Assembly: GCA_022496185.1 (NCBI GenBank)
Contig: WTXG01000001.1
Location: 434,001-498,000, forward strand
DNA: 64,000 bases
Reading direction: 5' to 3'
Origin: Multifurca ochricompacta
Taxonomy: Eukaryota; Basidiomycota; Agaricomycetes; Russulales; Russulaceae
This document shows, piece by piece, positions 33,807-44,551 of this stretch (within the stretch, counting starts at the first letter, position 1; each line of letters begins with the position of its first letter). Below the pieces are notes generated by a model. That model ran no database searches and was not told the origin of the DNA. It was given only the letters and a program-made list of their open reading frames with translations. The translations under genes and the position numbers were made by a program.

Positions 33807-34372
33807 GTTTAGGGGTTTTTTTTATCAAATCAAATCAAATTAATTCAATTAAATATTTATTTTAATTTTTGTCTTGTCCGTTTATCCGTTGCCCGGCCGG
33901 TTTGGTTATGTCTCGTCTTGCCGTTTCGCCGTGTCGCCGTCCGTCGGTGTCGTCTCCCTGTCTCTTGCGCCTGCGCCTGCGCCTTGCTCCTGTCTCTCTC
34001 TCCTCTTGTCCGTCCCGTCTCTATATGCAGCATCATTTGCATTTGTTTCCTCCCTCCACCCTCATCTTCATCCTTCATCATCCTCACCCTCACCCCTATA
34101 CCTTTACCTTACCCTTACCTTAACCTCCTTAACCTCTTGTTTGTTTGTTAAACTAGATTTTCTTTGTTTGTTCCGTTCCCTCCGTTTCATTCTCTCCTTT
34201 CTTTCTTTCTCTCTCGTTCCTCCTCACCAGTCCAGTCAACGTCTCTCATTTCAATAAAAACGATCAGCCCAAGAGTTGCTGATACCAGTCCATTTCCCAA
34301 TACCCTCCTGTATTGCCCAACCCATACCCGTACCCGTGAAACCATCTGAATCTATCTCTCACTCTCACTATC
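33807..34372. other. Pyrimidine-rich promoter and leader of the KH gene
   Basis: 566 bp. An A/T-rich part (33820-33870, with AAATC repeats) gives way to about 400 bp rich in C and T on the plus strand, as is common in fungal promoters of well-expressed genes. CTCACCAG near 34230 could end a leader intron. No gene supported. Confidence 0.45.
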
Positions 34373-37300
34373 ATGGAAATTTATACGACAGCCTTCTCCT
34401 ATCCTCGCAGACCTCGTCATGTTCGCAATGCCTCTCCTCTTCTTGACTTAACCTCACATACCCACCCCGATCCCTACCAACAGGCTCAATTCCAGCAACC
34501 CCATCATAACGGTCACGCAGAACCTCACGTCACACCTACTGCCCCTGATACAGAGGCCGTACAAAAGCTCGCCATGCTCGCCATGACCACTCAAGGCTGC
34601 CATGTCTCCTTCTCAATCGCAGATCACGGAACGGGTTGGAACTTCCTTCTATCTGGCGCCTACCAGCAAGTATTATTTGCACGTGGGATGATTTTAAAGG
34701 ACTGTCCCATCCAGGTATGTCCCTCTTCCTGTCCGAGAGCTTGTAGAACGTCATGCCACCGCGAACCCTATTCAGAATAGGGCTTCGATCAGAGTGCTTC
34801 GCTCAGAAGTACTGGATTTCCCGTCATCCAAACCTGCCCTGAAACCAGAAGTTCGCCGCCGCTTGGACGAGATTGCCTCTCAGACCCTTGCCCATATCGC
34901 TGTCGTGAATAGCCCTTTATCCCTTTCGACGCGCACACCGCCCGATGGGATTAGTAGTAGTGCTGGGTGGTCAGGTTTGGAGACTGAACGTGTTTGTGAA
35001 CTCGTGATTACAGGCCAGGGTGATTCGGTGGAAATTGCACGAGTACGGCTCTTGGTTATGTTGGATGAGTTGGTGTGTCATAGTAGTTTTATTTGTTGAC
35101 ATGACCCCTGACTTGACTTGCAGAGTGGCCTACATACCGAGGTTTGCGAGATTGATCAAAAATTACAAGCTGTTGTTGCGGGTCGCAAACGTCATGTCCT
35201 ACAGTCTATTCAAGAGGAGACTGCTGCCAACATTTACCTTCCTTCTCCCTTACAAGGCTTTGTCGGCCCAGATGCTCCTGCTGGTGTCACTTTAGGGCCT
35301 CCTAGCACTCTTCGCCAGAACAAAAGCACTGTTTGGATCTCGGGTGAGTTTTTCGGGGTTCAGCGTGCGCGGGATATGCTACTGCAACTATCACTGAATA
35401 AGGCATGTCGCTTTGCCACTATGCCACGATGAAGTTCTGACAACACGTTCAATAGAGTAAGGGGATCATCTCACGAGACACCGCTATTCTCCCACGGAAG
35501 TTGGATTGGATGGTAACCGACCGTGCCGAAGACCTCAAGACTATTATGAGCGACAACGCGACTTTTATTCAATTCCCTCCTATCGGTAGTTCCACTAGTC
35601 TAATTACCGTTTTTGGCGACCACCGAGTTAACATTCAGCGCGCCATTCGCTCCGTCATGCAGTTGGTCCGTTGTTCTGTATGTCATCCTATGGCTGCCTT
35701 TGACTGCTGGTATAGGCTTGTCAGTTTTACGTGGCTTCTTTTTGGTTGCTTCCAGCGCAGTTCAACGTTCTTCTCCCCCCGCCAACTCTCAGTGCCACGC
35801 AGGTTACTGCAATCATCAGACAAGTGTCCAACGCGACTGGTGCCGAAGTTGTGTTTAAGGGCATGTGCTTCGAGATGCACGGTCTTGAACACGAGGTTCG
35901 TAACGCCGTTACTTTGATCATGGAATTAGACATTGTAAAGGTATGCGCGTTTTCCTCGAGGGAAAAGAAAATATCGTCTAACCTGGCGCCTTAGGCCTTT
36001 CATCACGAGATTCGCTTTCAGATTGAACTTGCCAACGAGCACCGCGAGTTCATTAGCGGCAAGAAGAACGGCAAGATCAACAAGATCATGCAGACGACCA
36101 ATGTCAAAATCAAGTTCGAAACCTTCAATGATTATAACTTTCTCATTGACATCGCTGGGAACGATGCCTCCATTCTCCAAGGGCTCACTTTACTGCAAGA
36201 AGAATTACCCGCGGAGATATCATTCCATGTACCAGAGTCATATCATAAACGCATTATCGGCGTTGGCGGCCGAAGCATACAACGTATCATGAAGAAATAT
36301 GGCGTGTACGTCAAATTCTCCAATGCTGAGGAGTTTGCTGCCATGGGTGGGTACAACGACAACGATGACAATGTTGTGGCCCGCACCCCTGCCAAAAACG
36401 CGATTAATCTCGATAATTTAAAGCAATCCGTAATGGAACTTGTGAATCCCAAGGTTTGTCTGCAGCTGTGATTCTTGATAACACATCACATTCATGTCAT
36501 GGGTATAGGATAAGGACTATTTGAACGAATCTGTGGTCATCCCCCGCCGGTATCATCGTACGTTACTCGGGGACAAAAGTATCTTCATTCACGACATCGA
36601 GAACAAGACCAACTGCCGGATTCGATTCCCCGACAAGGAAATCGCATCCGATGTCATCACTATCTTTGGCCCAGAAAGTCAGATTCAGATCGCGGCGACC
36701 ATGCTTTTGGTACGTCCCACGATTGTTGCTGTACCCCTTGATTGAACGTCATCGCGCAGGATCACGTTCCTTTTGAAGCCGATATGGCAGTGCCACCCCA
36801 AGCGGAATTGCCTCTTGTATGCGCGTCGCCTGAGTTTGCCTCATTTGTGGAACAAATCAAGCGCGAGCTACAAGTCGCGATATTTCCGAATATCAAGACG
36901 GCAGCTGGTGGTTCTGGAGCTGACACACCGACAGAGTGCTCCTTCAAGTTTCGCTGTCAGCGCAGTAACAGTGACTTGCTTATATCCGCACGCGAGATGC
37001 TAGAGCAGTATTTGCTTAATCACAGCATCCGTGTCTATCCATCACCGACTGCGAACGCACACAAACGCGGTGATTCATTTGCGGATGCATTTCCCCACTT
37101 CGATAGCAAAGTACTGTCTACTATGCCTAGGACGCGCGGTAAGTACCACCCCATCCTGTCACCACTCTTGACATTTATTCCTTGGCTGCAGGCTCTGCTG
37201 ATTTTTCACGCCCTGAGCCAATGATGGACAGAAGGTTGCGGCTAGCGAACTCGTCTCCAGATGTCAAGGCCTTGTTTAACAACTCGCCCTCATATATCTA

Positions 37301-37826
37301 CCATCTTGAGGAGGCGCAAGAGAGTCTTGACAGTCAGCCAAGCTATGCACCTGCGCCAGTTAATGATTACTGGGCACCGCAGCCTCCCATCGCGCGTCAC
37401 GGTCGCTTTCTTTCAATGTCACACGCAAACGACGACCCCACATTGAGTAGCATCCCGGGTCGTATGCGAGCCGATGACAGTCGTGGATCGGATCCACTTT
37501 CAGAGGCGAAGTTTAAGGACCAGGTCGGGAAGCCCCGTTCTCTGACGAACCGTGCTCAGTCACTCGACTTGACGCTGTCATTATCGCGTATCGCGGAAGG
37601 CTCGTCACGCTACCCACCGCCTGACTCACCCACGAACTCGGTTGGTGATACCGGTCCCAGTTCGAGTCCCACTTCCGCCACTGCCCCATCCTTCCCCAAT
37701 GTTTATGCGTCAGGTAGACCTCCTATTGGGCCAGGAACCCCCCAGTCTATGCGTCGCGGAGGCCACCTTCTGGATAATGAGGCTGTTGATGAGGTGTCAC
37801 GGGTAATCTCCAACTTGGGGTTATGA
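34373..37826 (+). CDS. Multi-KH RNA-binding protein (vigilin/Bicaudal-C-like)
   Basis: Cytoplasmic RNA-binding protein with several KH domains. It starts MEIYTTAFSYPRRPRHVRNA. KH-like repeats are visible across about residues 100-760. The clearest contain GxxG-type loops: SGKKNGKINKIMQTTNVKIK, HKRIIGVGGRSIQRIMKKYG and RTLLGDKSIFIHDIENKTNC. Earlier divergent copies include AGRKRHVLQSIQEETAANIY and the block with LSATQVTAIIRQVSNATGAE. The last third is low complexity, Ser/Pro-rich (SRYPPPDSPTNSVGDTGPSS) and ends DEVSRVISNLGL-stop. Eight or more exons with short introns. Total near 1050 residues. It resembles vigilin/Scp160 and BicC, but some repeats lack a proper GxxG and may not bind RNA. The start is the first ATG in frame after the pyrimidine-rich leader. 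Confidence 0.82.
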
Positions 37827-38221
37827 TCTGAGCAGGTGCAGCGCTGGATATCTATGCCTATCTTCCGACGTGCAAGACGCACGCAATCATTTTGTATTAG
37901 GAAGGACCCTGGACTCCATCCTGCGTTCCGCGGTTCTGTTGTTCAAGTCAGCATTCCGCACACCTATTTCATATTCCGAATTCATCGCACACGTCCATTC
38001 TCTGCTTTCATCTCTATCGTTCTGTCTCTGTCTCCGTCTCTATCCTTTTCGTTTCATCCCATCCTCTCTCCAAATGTACCATAGGTTAAGTCTCTTCAAT
38101 GTTCCTACGCCTGTAGGCTGGTCATATCTTTATCTCATTACTACTGCTACATTGCGCTTGTCTTTTCGAAAGTTTCATCGAATAAGAAAATAGCCGGTAG
38201 ATGTGGACGGAACGATCGCAT
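37827..38221. other. Convergent 3' region, KH gene and VMA5
   Basis: 395 bp between the two stops. Pyrimidine-rich from about 37980 to 38050; short plus-strand frames have no features. Taken as 3' untranslated sequence. Confidence 0.5.
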
Positions 38222-39833
38222 TCAGCTCACAATCCAAGGGACCTCGTACAAAACAAAGTCGAAAAACTCTGATCAAGCAGTGACTGGTACTCGCCAACGA
38301 AATCCTCATTTGTGGGGCCACCGCGCTTCGACGTGGCACGTCCCTGGGAGCGCGCTGAGAGATAAGAGAAATGTCGTTGTAAGGTCGTGAGCGTTCGTTT
38401 TGTGGTTTTCGGTTCGGGCTACGCGGGCCAAGTTTCTGGTAAGTCTTCGCCATGAGGAGGAATAAGTACTTACTTTGACCGCAATTCCAACATAATTCGC
38501 GGGAAGACCATACCGTAATACACTTTCTATGTACATACGAACTACCTTGAGATGCACAAAAACTTGGAAAGCCTCTGAAAAGTTGATTTCCGAAAGCCGA
38601 AGGAGTTCAGTCTATAGGAAGTCTATCAGAGAAAGATGAATCACTGCTGGGCGGAAGGGAATGCACCCAGAGCTCCTTCTCGGCGGTATCAGCTGTCTCA
38701 AGCTCCTCTCGCTCCTTCTCGATCTTGTCTACAGAGTACTGGAAATCACGTAGGATGTACCTAAGGGTCGTCATGAGCCTGCCAGAAGTCGAGAACGACG
38801 ATGAATTCTGTACTTGTTCTCCCTGCACTTTTGCGCAAATGTATCATACACCTTGCTGAAGATGACAACGGAAAACAGGCTGTATTCGTCATCGGATGCA
38901 AGAGAACTGCGCCGTAGGATGGAAAATCAAGCCCAGCTGAACACAAGGGGTACGGGGACGTACACCGCGGACCGCGGTACCACCATAGTCGCTAATCGTT
39001 CGTAACCTGAAGTCCAATTCTTTACGAGATTTCTGAAAAGTCGTTAGACTCACATTAAATAGCAACGCCTAGAGTACCTAGGAACCGCAACCAAGACTGA
39101 TTGCATATACTCAGAATCCTGAAGTAGATCGCCTTTTGAGACAATGTCCGCAAGCGATCTTACAGAAAGGTTGCCGCTGAAAATGGTTTTATCAGCGATA
39201 AAGGATAGATTGGCAAGTGGAAAAACTCACGCCTTCTTGCGCTGTAGCTGGACAAGAGAGCCCTTGGCAAGATTGTAATTGTTCAGTTTGGTCTTCATAA
39301 CATTGTCTATTGAGGTCATCTCCTACAACCAGAGTAGAATGAAATTGAGCGGAACTCGAAGCAAGGAGGGGTTGGGCACGCACTTTGACTAGAATGTCGG
39401 TCATATCTCTGAGCCCTCGCTGAGTCCCATATCGCTCCTCATTCCAATGCCAATCCTTGAGTAAGTATCGTCTACTTGTTTCTCGTTGACCAAAATATGC
39501 TGAGCGAGTTTAGACGGATCATTGTTAAGAAGGTTACGGAGTGTTTCGACGATCTTAGCGACTGCAGCAGTGAAAGTGGCATCATGTTTCGGCAGTTCCT
39601 CGGAGAGTGCGATAAGGGAATCAAGCGTTCCTGTCTACCCTCCCCTTGAGTGAGAACTGATAGAGGAGTGGGCAAGAGGATACCTTGAAGGATGGGATGT
39701 ACAATTGCCCAATACTACTGGAAGAGAATGTCTTAGACTGCTGCGAAAGTTTTGATGTAAGTTCCTGTAGTAATCCTTCTGAATCACCGTCCTGAGGGAC
39801 TGTGATCAGCCAAGTTGATTGATCTGAGGGCAT
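38222..39833 (-). CDS. VMA5: V-type ATPase subunit C, two one-base frame breaks
   Basis: Peripheral-stalk subunit C of the V1 sector, which links V1 to Vo. Exons read MPSDQSTWLITVPQDGDSEG, TLDSLIALSEELPKHDATFT, AQHILVNEKQV; DWHWNEERYGTQRGLRDMTD, EMTSIDNVMKTKLNNYNLAK, GNLSVRSLADIVSKGDLLQD, NLVKNWTSGYERLATMVVPR, DDEYSLFSVVIFSKVYDTFA, YILRDFQYSVDKIEKEREEL, RLSEINFSEAFQVFVHLKVV, RMYIESVLRYGLPANYVGIA, PEPKTTKRTLTTLQRHFSYL, EDFVGEYQSLLDQ and FDFVLYEVPWIVS-stop. All domains are present. Two single bases are missing: one near 39466 between VDD and YLLKDWHW (GATAC for GATTAC), and one in the A5 run at 38262-38266 (T5 for T6 in the coding strand) before FFDF. In the printed frame the end would read SFSTLFCTRSLGL-stop at 38227. 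Confidence 0.92.
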
Positions 39834-39990
39834 ATTTGTTTATAACAACAAGTAAAAGTACAAGTTCTCGTGTCGCTGTCGTGTCGAGCAAAGTAGCATG
39901 CAACGAGCGAGCGCGATGATGGTGGTCGTGATCACATGATCAAAAGGTTATTACGCAGGGTCAGCGCCACTTGGCTACAGACAACTCGAT

Positions 39991-41265
39991 ATGATACTGT
40001 CCGCCTCCACATTCCGTTCTCTAGCCTTCGTGCGCACAACTCGCCTACATACTTTTCAGCCCATCTCCAGGTCCATGTCCTTAGTGGCTCCTTTGCTTGT
40101 CACCCCGAAAGCTTTACAGGACTTGAGATCTGCTGTCAATGTAAACATCCTCGACGCTAGCTGGTTTATGCCAAATTCAACCCTGAATGCCTCCAACGAG
40201 TTCACAAAAAGGCACATCCCAGGCGCACATTACCTTGATCTCGATGAAGTTGCCGCTTCTAATGAGCTCGGTCTCAAACACATGATGCCAAGTGCACAAA
40301 CGTTCAGTGATGCTCTTGGTGCGTCTCTTTGAGAGGTGACCACGCAACAATGAGGTGACACCCTCGCAGAAAAGTTTGGAATCACACCAACATCCCATGT
40401 CGTCCTGTGAGAGTGATTCTTTGTGGTGGACCTTCAATTGTGATAAGAGAGATTATTAGGTATGACTCCCAGGGGATCTTTTCGGCCCCGCGGGCATTAT
40501 TCATGTTTCGATCTTTTGGCCACGGGAAATCGAGCGTGCTCGATGGCGGTCTTCCCAGATGGGAAGTAGAAGGGTTTCCCACTGAAACGGGTACTGCAGC
40601 AGAGATCTCGAGGAGTAAATATCCAGTACCCAGCCTGGCTTCAGAAAACATCAAAAGTGAGTTTTTGAGGCTCGCCCTCTCTGCGGTCGGGGTTTGAGTT
40701 TGCGCAAGGCTATAAGCAGGTGGTAAGTAACGCGGACAAAGAGCTCTCGGACCCTCTCGCAGAGATAGTTCTCGATGCTCGCCCTCATGGAAGGTAAATA
40801 CCCTGCCATATGACTTCTGGGGCAAAGAATCCGATCCCACACAGATACGCTGGCACAGACCCCGAGCCTCGTCCAGGGCTCTCCTCTGGCCACATACCGC
40901 ATTCGTTCTCTCTTCCATTCAATGCATTATTGCAGACGAACGCCGTCCCAAATTCTGACAGAACCTTCACGACATTCCTTCCCCCGAGTGAGCTCCGTCG
41001 GAAGCTTACGAATGCTGTCGGCAACGAGTATGCCCAGCTTATTCTCGAAGGCAAGCGAAGCGTGACTACCACTTGTGGGAGCGGCATGACCGCCGGCGTT
41101 CTTTGGTTAGGACTGAATTGATCGAAGAGTCAACTCTCGTATCTCTCTATGATGAAGTACGTCATCCTAATAACCTTATTAAACAATTTGCTGATGCTTT
41201 GTGGGCAGTCTTGGACGGGTTATGCTTCACGACCGGAGAGTACAATCAATAAAAATGTACCTTGA
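39991..41265 (+). CDS. Mercaptopyruvate/thiosulfate sulfurtransferase, one-base frame break
   Basis: Two-domain rhodanese that transfers sulfur from 3-mercaptopyruvate or thiosulfate. The mitochondrial-type presequence MILSASTFRSLAFVRTTRLH precedes a first in-frame Met at MSLVAPLLV, so dual targeting is possible. Domain 1: ALQDLRSAVNVNILDASWFM, FTKRHIPGAHYLDLDEV, YDSQGIFSAPRALFMFRSFG, HGKSSVLDGGLPRWEVEGFP. Domain 2: EIVLDARPHGR, TDPEPRPGLSSGHIPHSFSL and the active-site loop TCGSGMTAGVLWLGL with the catalytic Cys. Right after LWLGL the frame hits a stop at 41118. The conserved end LIEESTLVSLYDE and SWTGYASRPESTINK lies one base away: AA at 41116-41117 where AAA is needed. Apart from this the gene is complete. 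It is divergent from VMA5 over 157 bp. Confidence 0.9.
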
Positions 41266-41596
41266 TTGATTGTCTTGTGCTGTTCGATCAATGATTACAG
41301 GATATAATATGCTCCGACATCGGTTCAGCACTACTCGCGAGTTGCTGATGAGATGAGATATCTATACCCTTGGCCCACATGCGATGTGATCGCATAAGCT
41401 TGATTACCAGGCTTTAGTCATACACGCGGACGAATGCGGGTGAACGTTATCATTTATCATTATAATAAATAAATCTAATGAGTACAATGGGATGCTATGT
41501 GGGTGGGTGGGGGTGACTGAAAAGCGATGCAGAAGTCTAAGATACATGAGACATATTACAGTAACAGTAGAACAGTGGCTATCCGTCGACCGTGTC
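41266..41596. other. Convergent 3' region
   Basis: 331 bp downstream of both the sulfurtransferase and the unknown gene on the other strand. A/T-rich with no gene seen. Confidence 0.5.
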
Positions 41597-42132
41597 CTAT
41601 ACAACAGCAGTCTGTCTCAGCTCTGCAAGAACGGCAAGGAATGGAGGTTGGTGGGGTTGCACTGACTTGCCAGTGAGGCAAGCCGGTTGACCTATGTACT
41701 TCACTTCAACCCGATGTCGTTTTGCCTTCCGGAGGAGGGTCAGCTGCCATCTGTGAAACACGAAGCCGGATGAGCGACCGATTATATATGCAGTGCCAAC
41801 ACGTGTTAGACGCACCCTTCACTCCACAGAGCATTATAACCCTTTCTTTGTACTTCCTCAAAGAACTGCTGCTGCGCGAATAGCAAGGAATTCTCCACAT
41901 CCTTATCTTTCCGCACATCAAATACGAAGGTGCGGACGACCCGCGTCTCGTGAATGTAGATGATGTCGATGTCTGCAATAATAATACATAATTAGTTAGA
42001 ACGGTCTGTCATCTGGGGGAGGGCATTGCACACACCATCATCCTCGTCAAAAAGGGGAACAGGCTCGACAGCTTTGCTATCAACCACTTCCCAAGGCTTA
42101 TCGTGTCTTTTCACAACAAAAATGGAAAGCAT
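41597..42132 (-). CDS. Unknown small protein (about 135 residues)
   Basis: Function not recognised. Three or four exons: MLSIFVVKRHDKPWEVVDSK and PVPLFDEDD; DIDIIYIHETRVVRTFVFDV, KDKDVENSLLFAQQQFFEEV and GYNALWSEG ending at a GTGCGT donor; then WQLTLLRKAKRHRVEVKYIG and QPPFLAVLAELRQTAVV-stop. The exons join in frame, and the sequence has balanced composition with alternating beta and helix character, as in a small globular protein. There is no signal peptide, membrane helix, Cys cluster or known motif. Its neighbours are a sulfurtransferase and a copper-binding secreted protein, which says little about its role. Confidence 0.6.
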
Positions 42133-42761
42133 GCTAGCCAAGCCCATGATATGTTAAAGAACAAAAGAAAGTGAAGGGGATGAAGAGTTGCCTGGCGGAA
42201 TTGGGTTACCAATATGCGGCAGGCAACCCTTTTATTATAAAGGCCACTCACGTTTAGACGCTGGAATGACACCGAGACCACAGTCACGATCTTACGCGTT
42301 CCGATTCGATTTGCAAAGCAAGCGGAACAGTGCGGGAGGTGAGTGTATGCGCCAAGAATAGTCAAAAATCATCCATCATCCATCGTTCACCCGGGCCCGT
42401 GCCGAGCCGATTACGAAGCCCGAACATTTAGATTTTTTAGATTTTTTGATATTCACTATATAACTTGATGACAATCACCATCCACGATCATTACATTGAT
42501 GATGATATATACTTTTGTTTTTTTAATTCGATTCGTAAGATGAGAGGAGCCACAGACTTGAGAAAAGAAAAGAAAAAAAACACAAAAACACAAAAACCTC
42601 AGAGACACAGCCACCGTTCACACACCCCTAATTATAGCCCAAGCGAGTCATCATCATTGTATCATTGTATTTTTATTTATTTATTTTTGGCGGACAGCCG
42701 ACCCGGGCCGACTCGTGGCATTTGGCATGTGCTAATCACGTCACGAGACTCGCAACACAAT
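42133..42761. other. Promoter of the unknown gene and 3' flank of the BIM1-like gene
   Basis: 629 bp, A/T-rich around 42430-42600. The 107-codon plus-strand frame at 42465 is Lys/Ser-rich low complexity and is rejected. Confidence 0.5.
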
Positions 42762-43599
42762 TCAAAGCGTGGCAATCAACGCCGCTAACAGTAACCCAAA
42801 CCCACCGGCAAAGCCCGTGATGGCAATTCCACTCGCGCTGTTACCAGTCTTGGTCGAGGCAGTCGAAGACGTCTTGCTCGCCGATTGTGGACCAGAAGGA
42901 CTGGTGGCCGAAGGCGAGCTACTACTCGAGGTGCCGTTGGAGCACGAAACACTCGAAGGTATGGTAAAGCTATTCGACAGCGTCAAGTCCGCGCACTCAG
43001 AGGAAGATTAGCCAGTGTACAATGCGTATGTGCAGGATAGCTGAGAGACACGATAACTTACTTGATAGAGGCTGCCATCACCCCCGTTAAAAACTAGTTG
43101 AATTGTGACATTGGCACCGTTTTGGACACCGCTGATCCCAGTGCTGCTCAGGTCGAGAGGGATACAAAATTGGCCCTCCCCAGAGCCACTAGCGAAGTTT
43201 CGCGCAAGCTGTTGCTGTCCTGATGAGGTTGTGAAGTTGCTGAAAGAGGTCGGATCCTGCACAATTGAAAGCAGAATACCAACTAGTTCACTAAGTCAAC
43301 AGATGCAAGTTTGAGTACGATCGGGGCTTCAGCTTACGACTCCAACTAGTGTGTTCAGAATTCAGCGTGACAACCCCCCCACTGAGCGGAAACTCGCTCC
43401 TGTTGCTCACAGCGTGCACATAATTGTCTGCCATATGATATTAGTATCAGAACATAATAATGAACTAGCTCATATTACCGCAAAAATTAACCTCACTGTC
43501 ATCAACAAAGGGACCCCTTGGTGGTGGGTATGACAATTGGAAGTGGGCATTGACTGTAGCAATTAGACTGCTTAGCAGAGTAAGTGTGGTGAAGTGCAT
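42762..43599 (-). CDS. BIM1-like (X325, LPMO-like) copper protein, GPI-anchored
   Basis: Secreted copper-binding protein of the BIM1/X325 family, which has an LPMO-like fold but binds copper for import rather than cleaving sugars. The signal peptide [18 protein letters not shown] is followed by His as predicted residue 1 of the mature protein ([20 protein letters not shown]), the expected copper-brace His. Further exons: [20 protein letters not shown] and LNSEHTSW with the second His; [56 protein letters not shown]; then [19 protein letters not shown] Ser/Thr-rich linker and a C-terminal hydrophobic segment ([21 protein letters not shown]) indicate a GPI anchor. Conserved Cys are at NFC, QFC, CADL and SVSC. 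All joins keep frame. The next gene upstream on the same strand is a CTR copper transporter. Confidence 0.9.
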
Positions 43600-43672
43600 T
43601 TTGGTTGCCCTTAAAGTCAGTTGTTCTAAGTTGTTTTTTTATACAAAGCCCGAGCTTACTCAACCAAAAAGG

Positions 43673-43678
43673 CACGTG
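43673..43678. promoter_or_regulatory. CACGTG box upstream of the BIM1-like gene
   Basis: 74 bp upstream of the start codon, in the 218-bp gap to the CTR stop. Role inferred. I found no clear TTTGCTC-type copper-regulator element in this gap. Confidence 0.3.
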
Positions 43679-43817
43679 GGTGAAAAAAGTTTTTTTTCAC
43701 TAGGAGCCAGGAGCCAAGCACCGAACCAAGCCCAACCAAACAAGCCCAGTCAAATTCAAGTAAAAAATAAAGAAAATCTTCGGAGATTGGGTATCTGCTC
43801 AATCTCAATTCAATAGA

Positions 43818-44446
43818 CTACAGATGTGCACCGGCAAGCCGCCCAAAGAGAAGCTCTCCAAGACCCAATCCTACAATGACTGAGATGATATAGACTGCTT
43901 GGAATGTCCTAGAAACCGAGAAATGGCTTGTGAGTTCTAAAAGAGCGACATATTGACAATTAGCGGCTCACATAACAGATAACATAAGAGCATAGCTCAG
44001 CAGTGCTTGTAACGAGTACAAGGCGCCTCTCGCAGCATCGTGTGAAAGCACGAAGGGTGGGACGGTACGAATCCTTCGTCCATTGTTCGGCCTTCTCGCT
44101 GAACTGGAATCATGAACATGAACTTCCACTCCTTGCTTCCTCAAAAATTTGGCATCTCCCTCGATGGAGTGAACGGGAGCGAGGATGCTGAGCAAAAGCT
44201 CTAGTAGAATCGACTAAAAAAATTATGACGCTCATACCTTCTTCTCCAATGAGTATCCATGGCTCTGCGAGTCGCAAAAAGCAATCTCTCCGACATAGCC
44301 AACACCAAGAGTGCGACACTCGCACCCGCAATGGCACCACGAGAGGACGGGTGCCAGGACTTGAAGAACAGATTGTCTCCACCAGTAAAATGGAGGTACG
44401 GTGTCATCATGACGAGCTCAGAACCTGGAGTGTTTGTGCTACCCAT
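43818..44446 (-). CDS. CTR-family copper transporter
   Basis: Trimeric high-affinity Cu(I) channel of the CTR family, plasma or vacuolar membrane. Exon 1: MGSTNTPGSELVMMTPYLHF and TGGDNLFFKSWHPSSRGAIA with the first membrane helix (GASVALLVLAMSERLLF), then RRAMDTHWRRR. Exon 2: LLLSILAPVHSIEGDAKFLR, a hydrophilic loop with HVHDSSS, and GALYSLQALLSYALMLSVM, the second helix with the M-xxx-M selectivity motif. Exon 3: TFQAVYIISVIVGLGLGELL and FGRLAGAHL-stop, the third helix with the GxxxG-type packing motif. The N-terminus is short, with a single Met pair, so it looks more like Ctr2 or a divergent Ctr1 than a Met-rich Ctr1. The exon 1-2 join near 44200-44243 is unresolved: the GTATGA donor and CTACTAG acceptor give a 37-nt intron and a frame mismatch of one base. 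Confidence 0.85.
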
Positions 44447-44517
44447 AGCCTTGATTATCCAGGTGATGGGAGAGACTGAGCTGTGCGTGAGCTGTATGCG
44501 CTCAGATGTGTAGCGGC

Positions 44518-44551
44518 AAACCCCGTGACCTGATGACACGTCACGGGGTTT
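44518..44551. repeat. Inverted repeat with 12-bp arms upstream of CTR
   Basis: AAACCCCGTGAC and its exact reverse complement GTCACGGGGTTT, separated by 10 nt. Centred about 90 bp upstream of the CTR start codon. The loop and right arm together contain TGACACGTCA, close to a CRE. Could be a dimeric regulator site or a hairpin in the leader. Confidence 0.7.

Noticed and set aside
42465..42788. 107-codon plus-strand frame between the unknown gene and the BIM1-like gene
   Set aside because: Lys/Thr/Ser low complexity in an A-rich region with no signal or domain.
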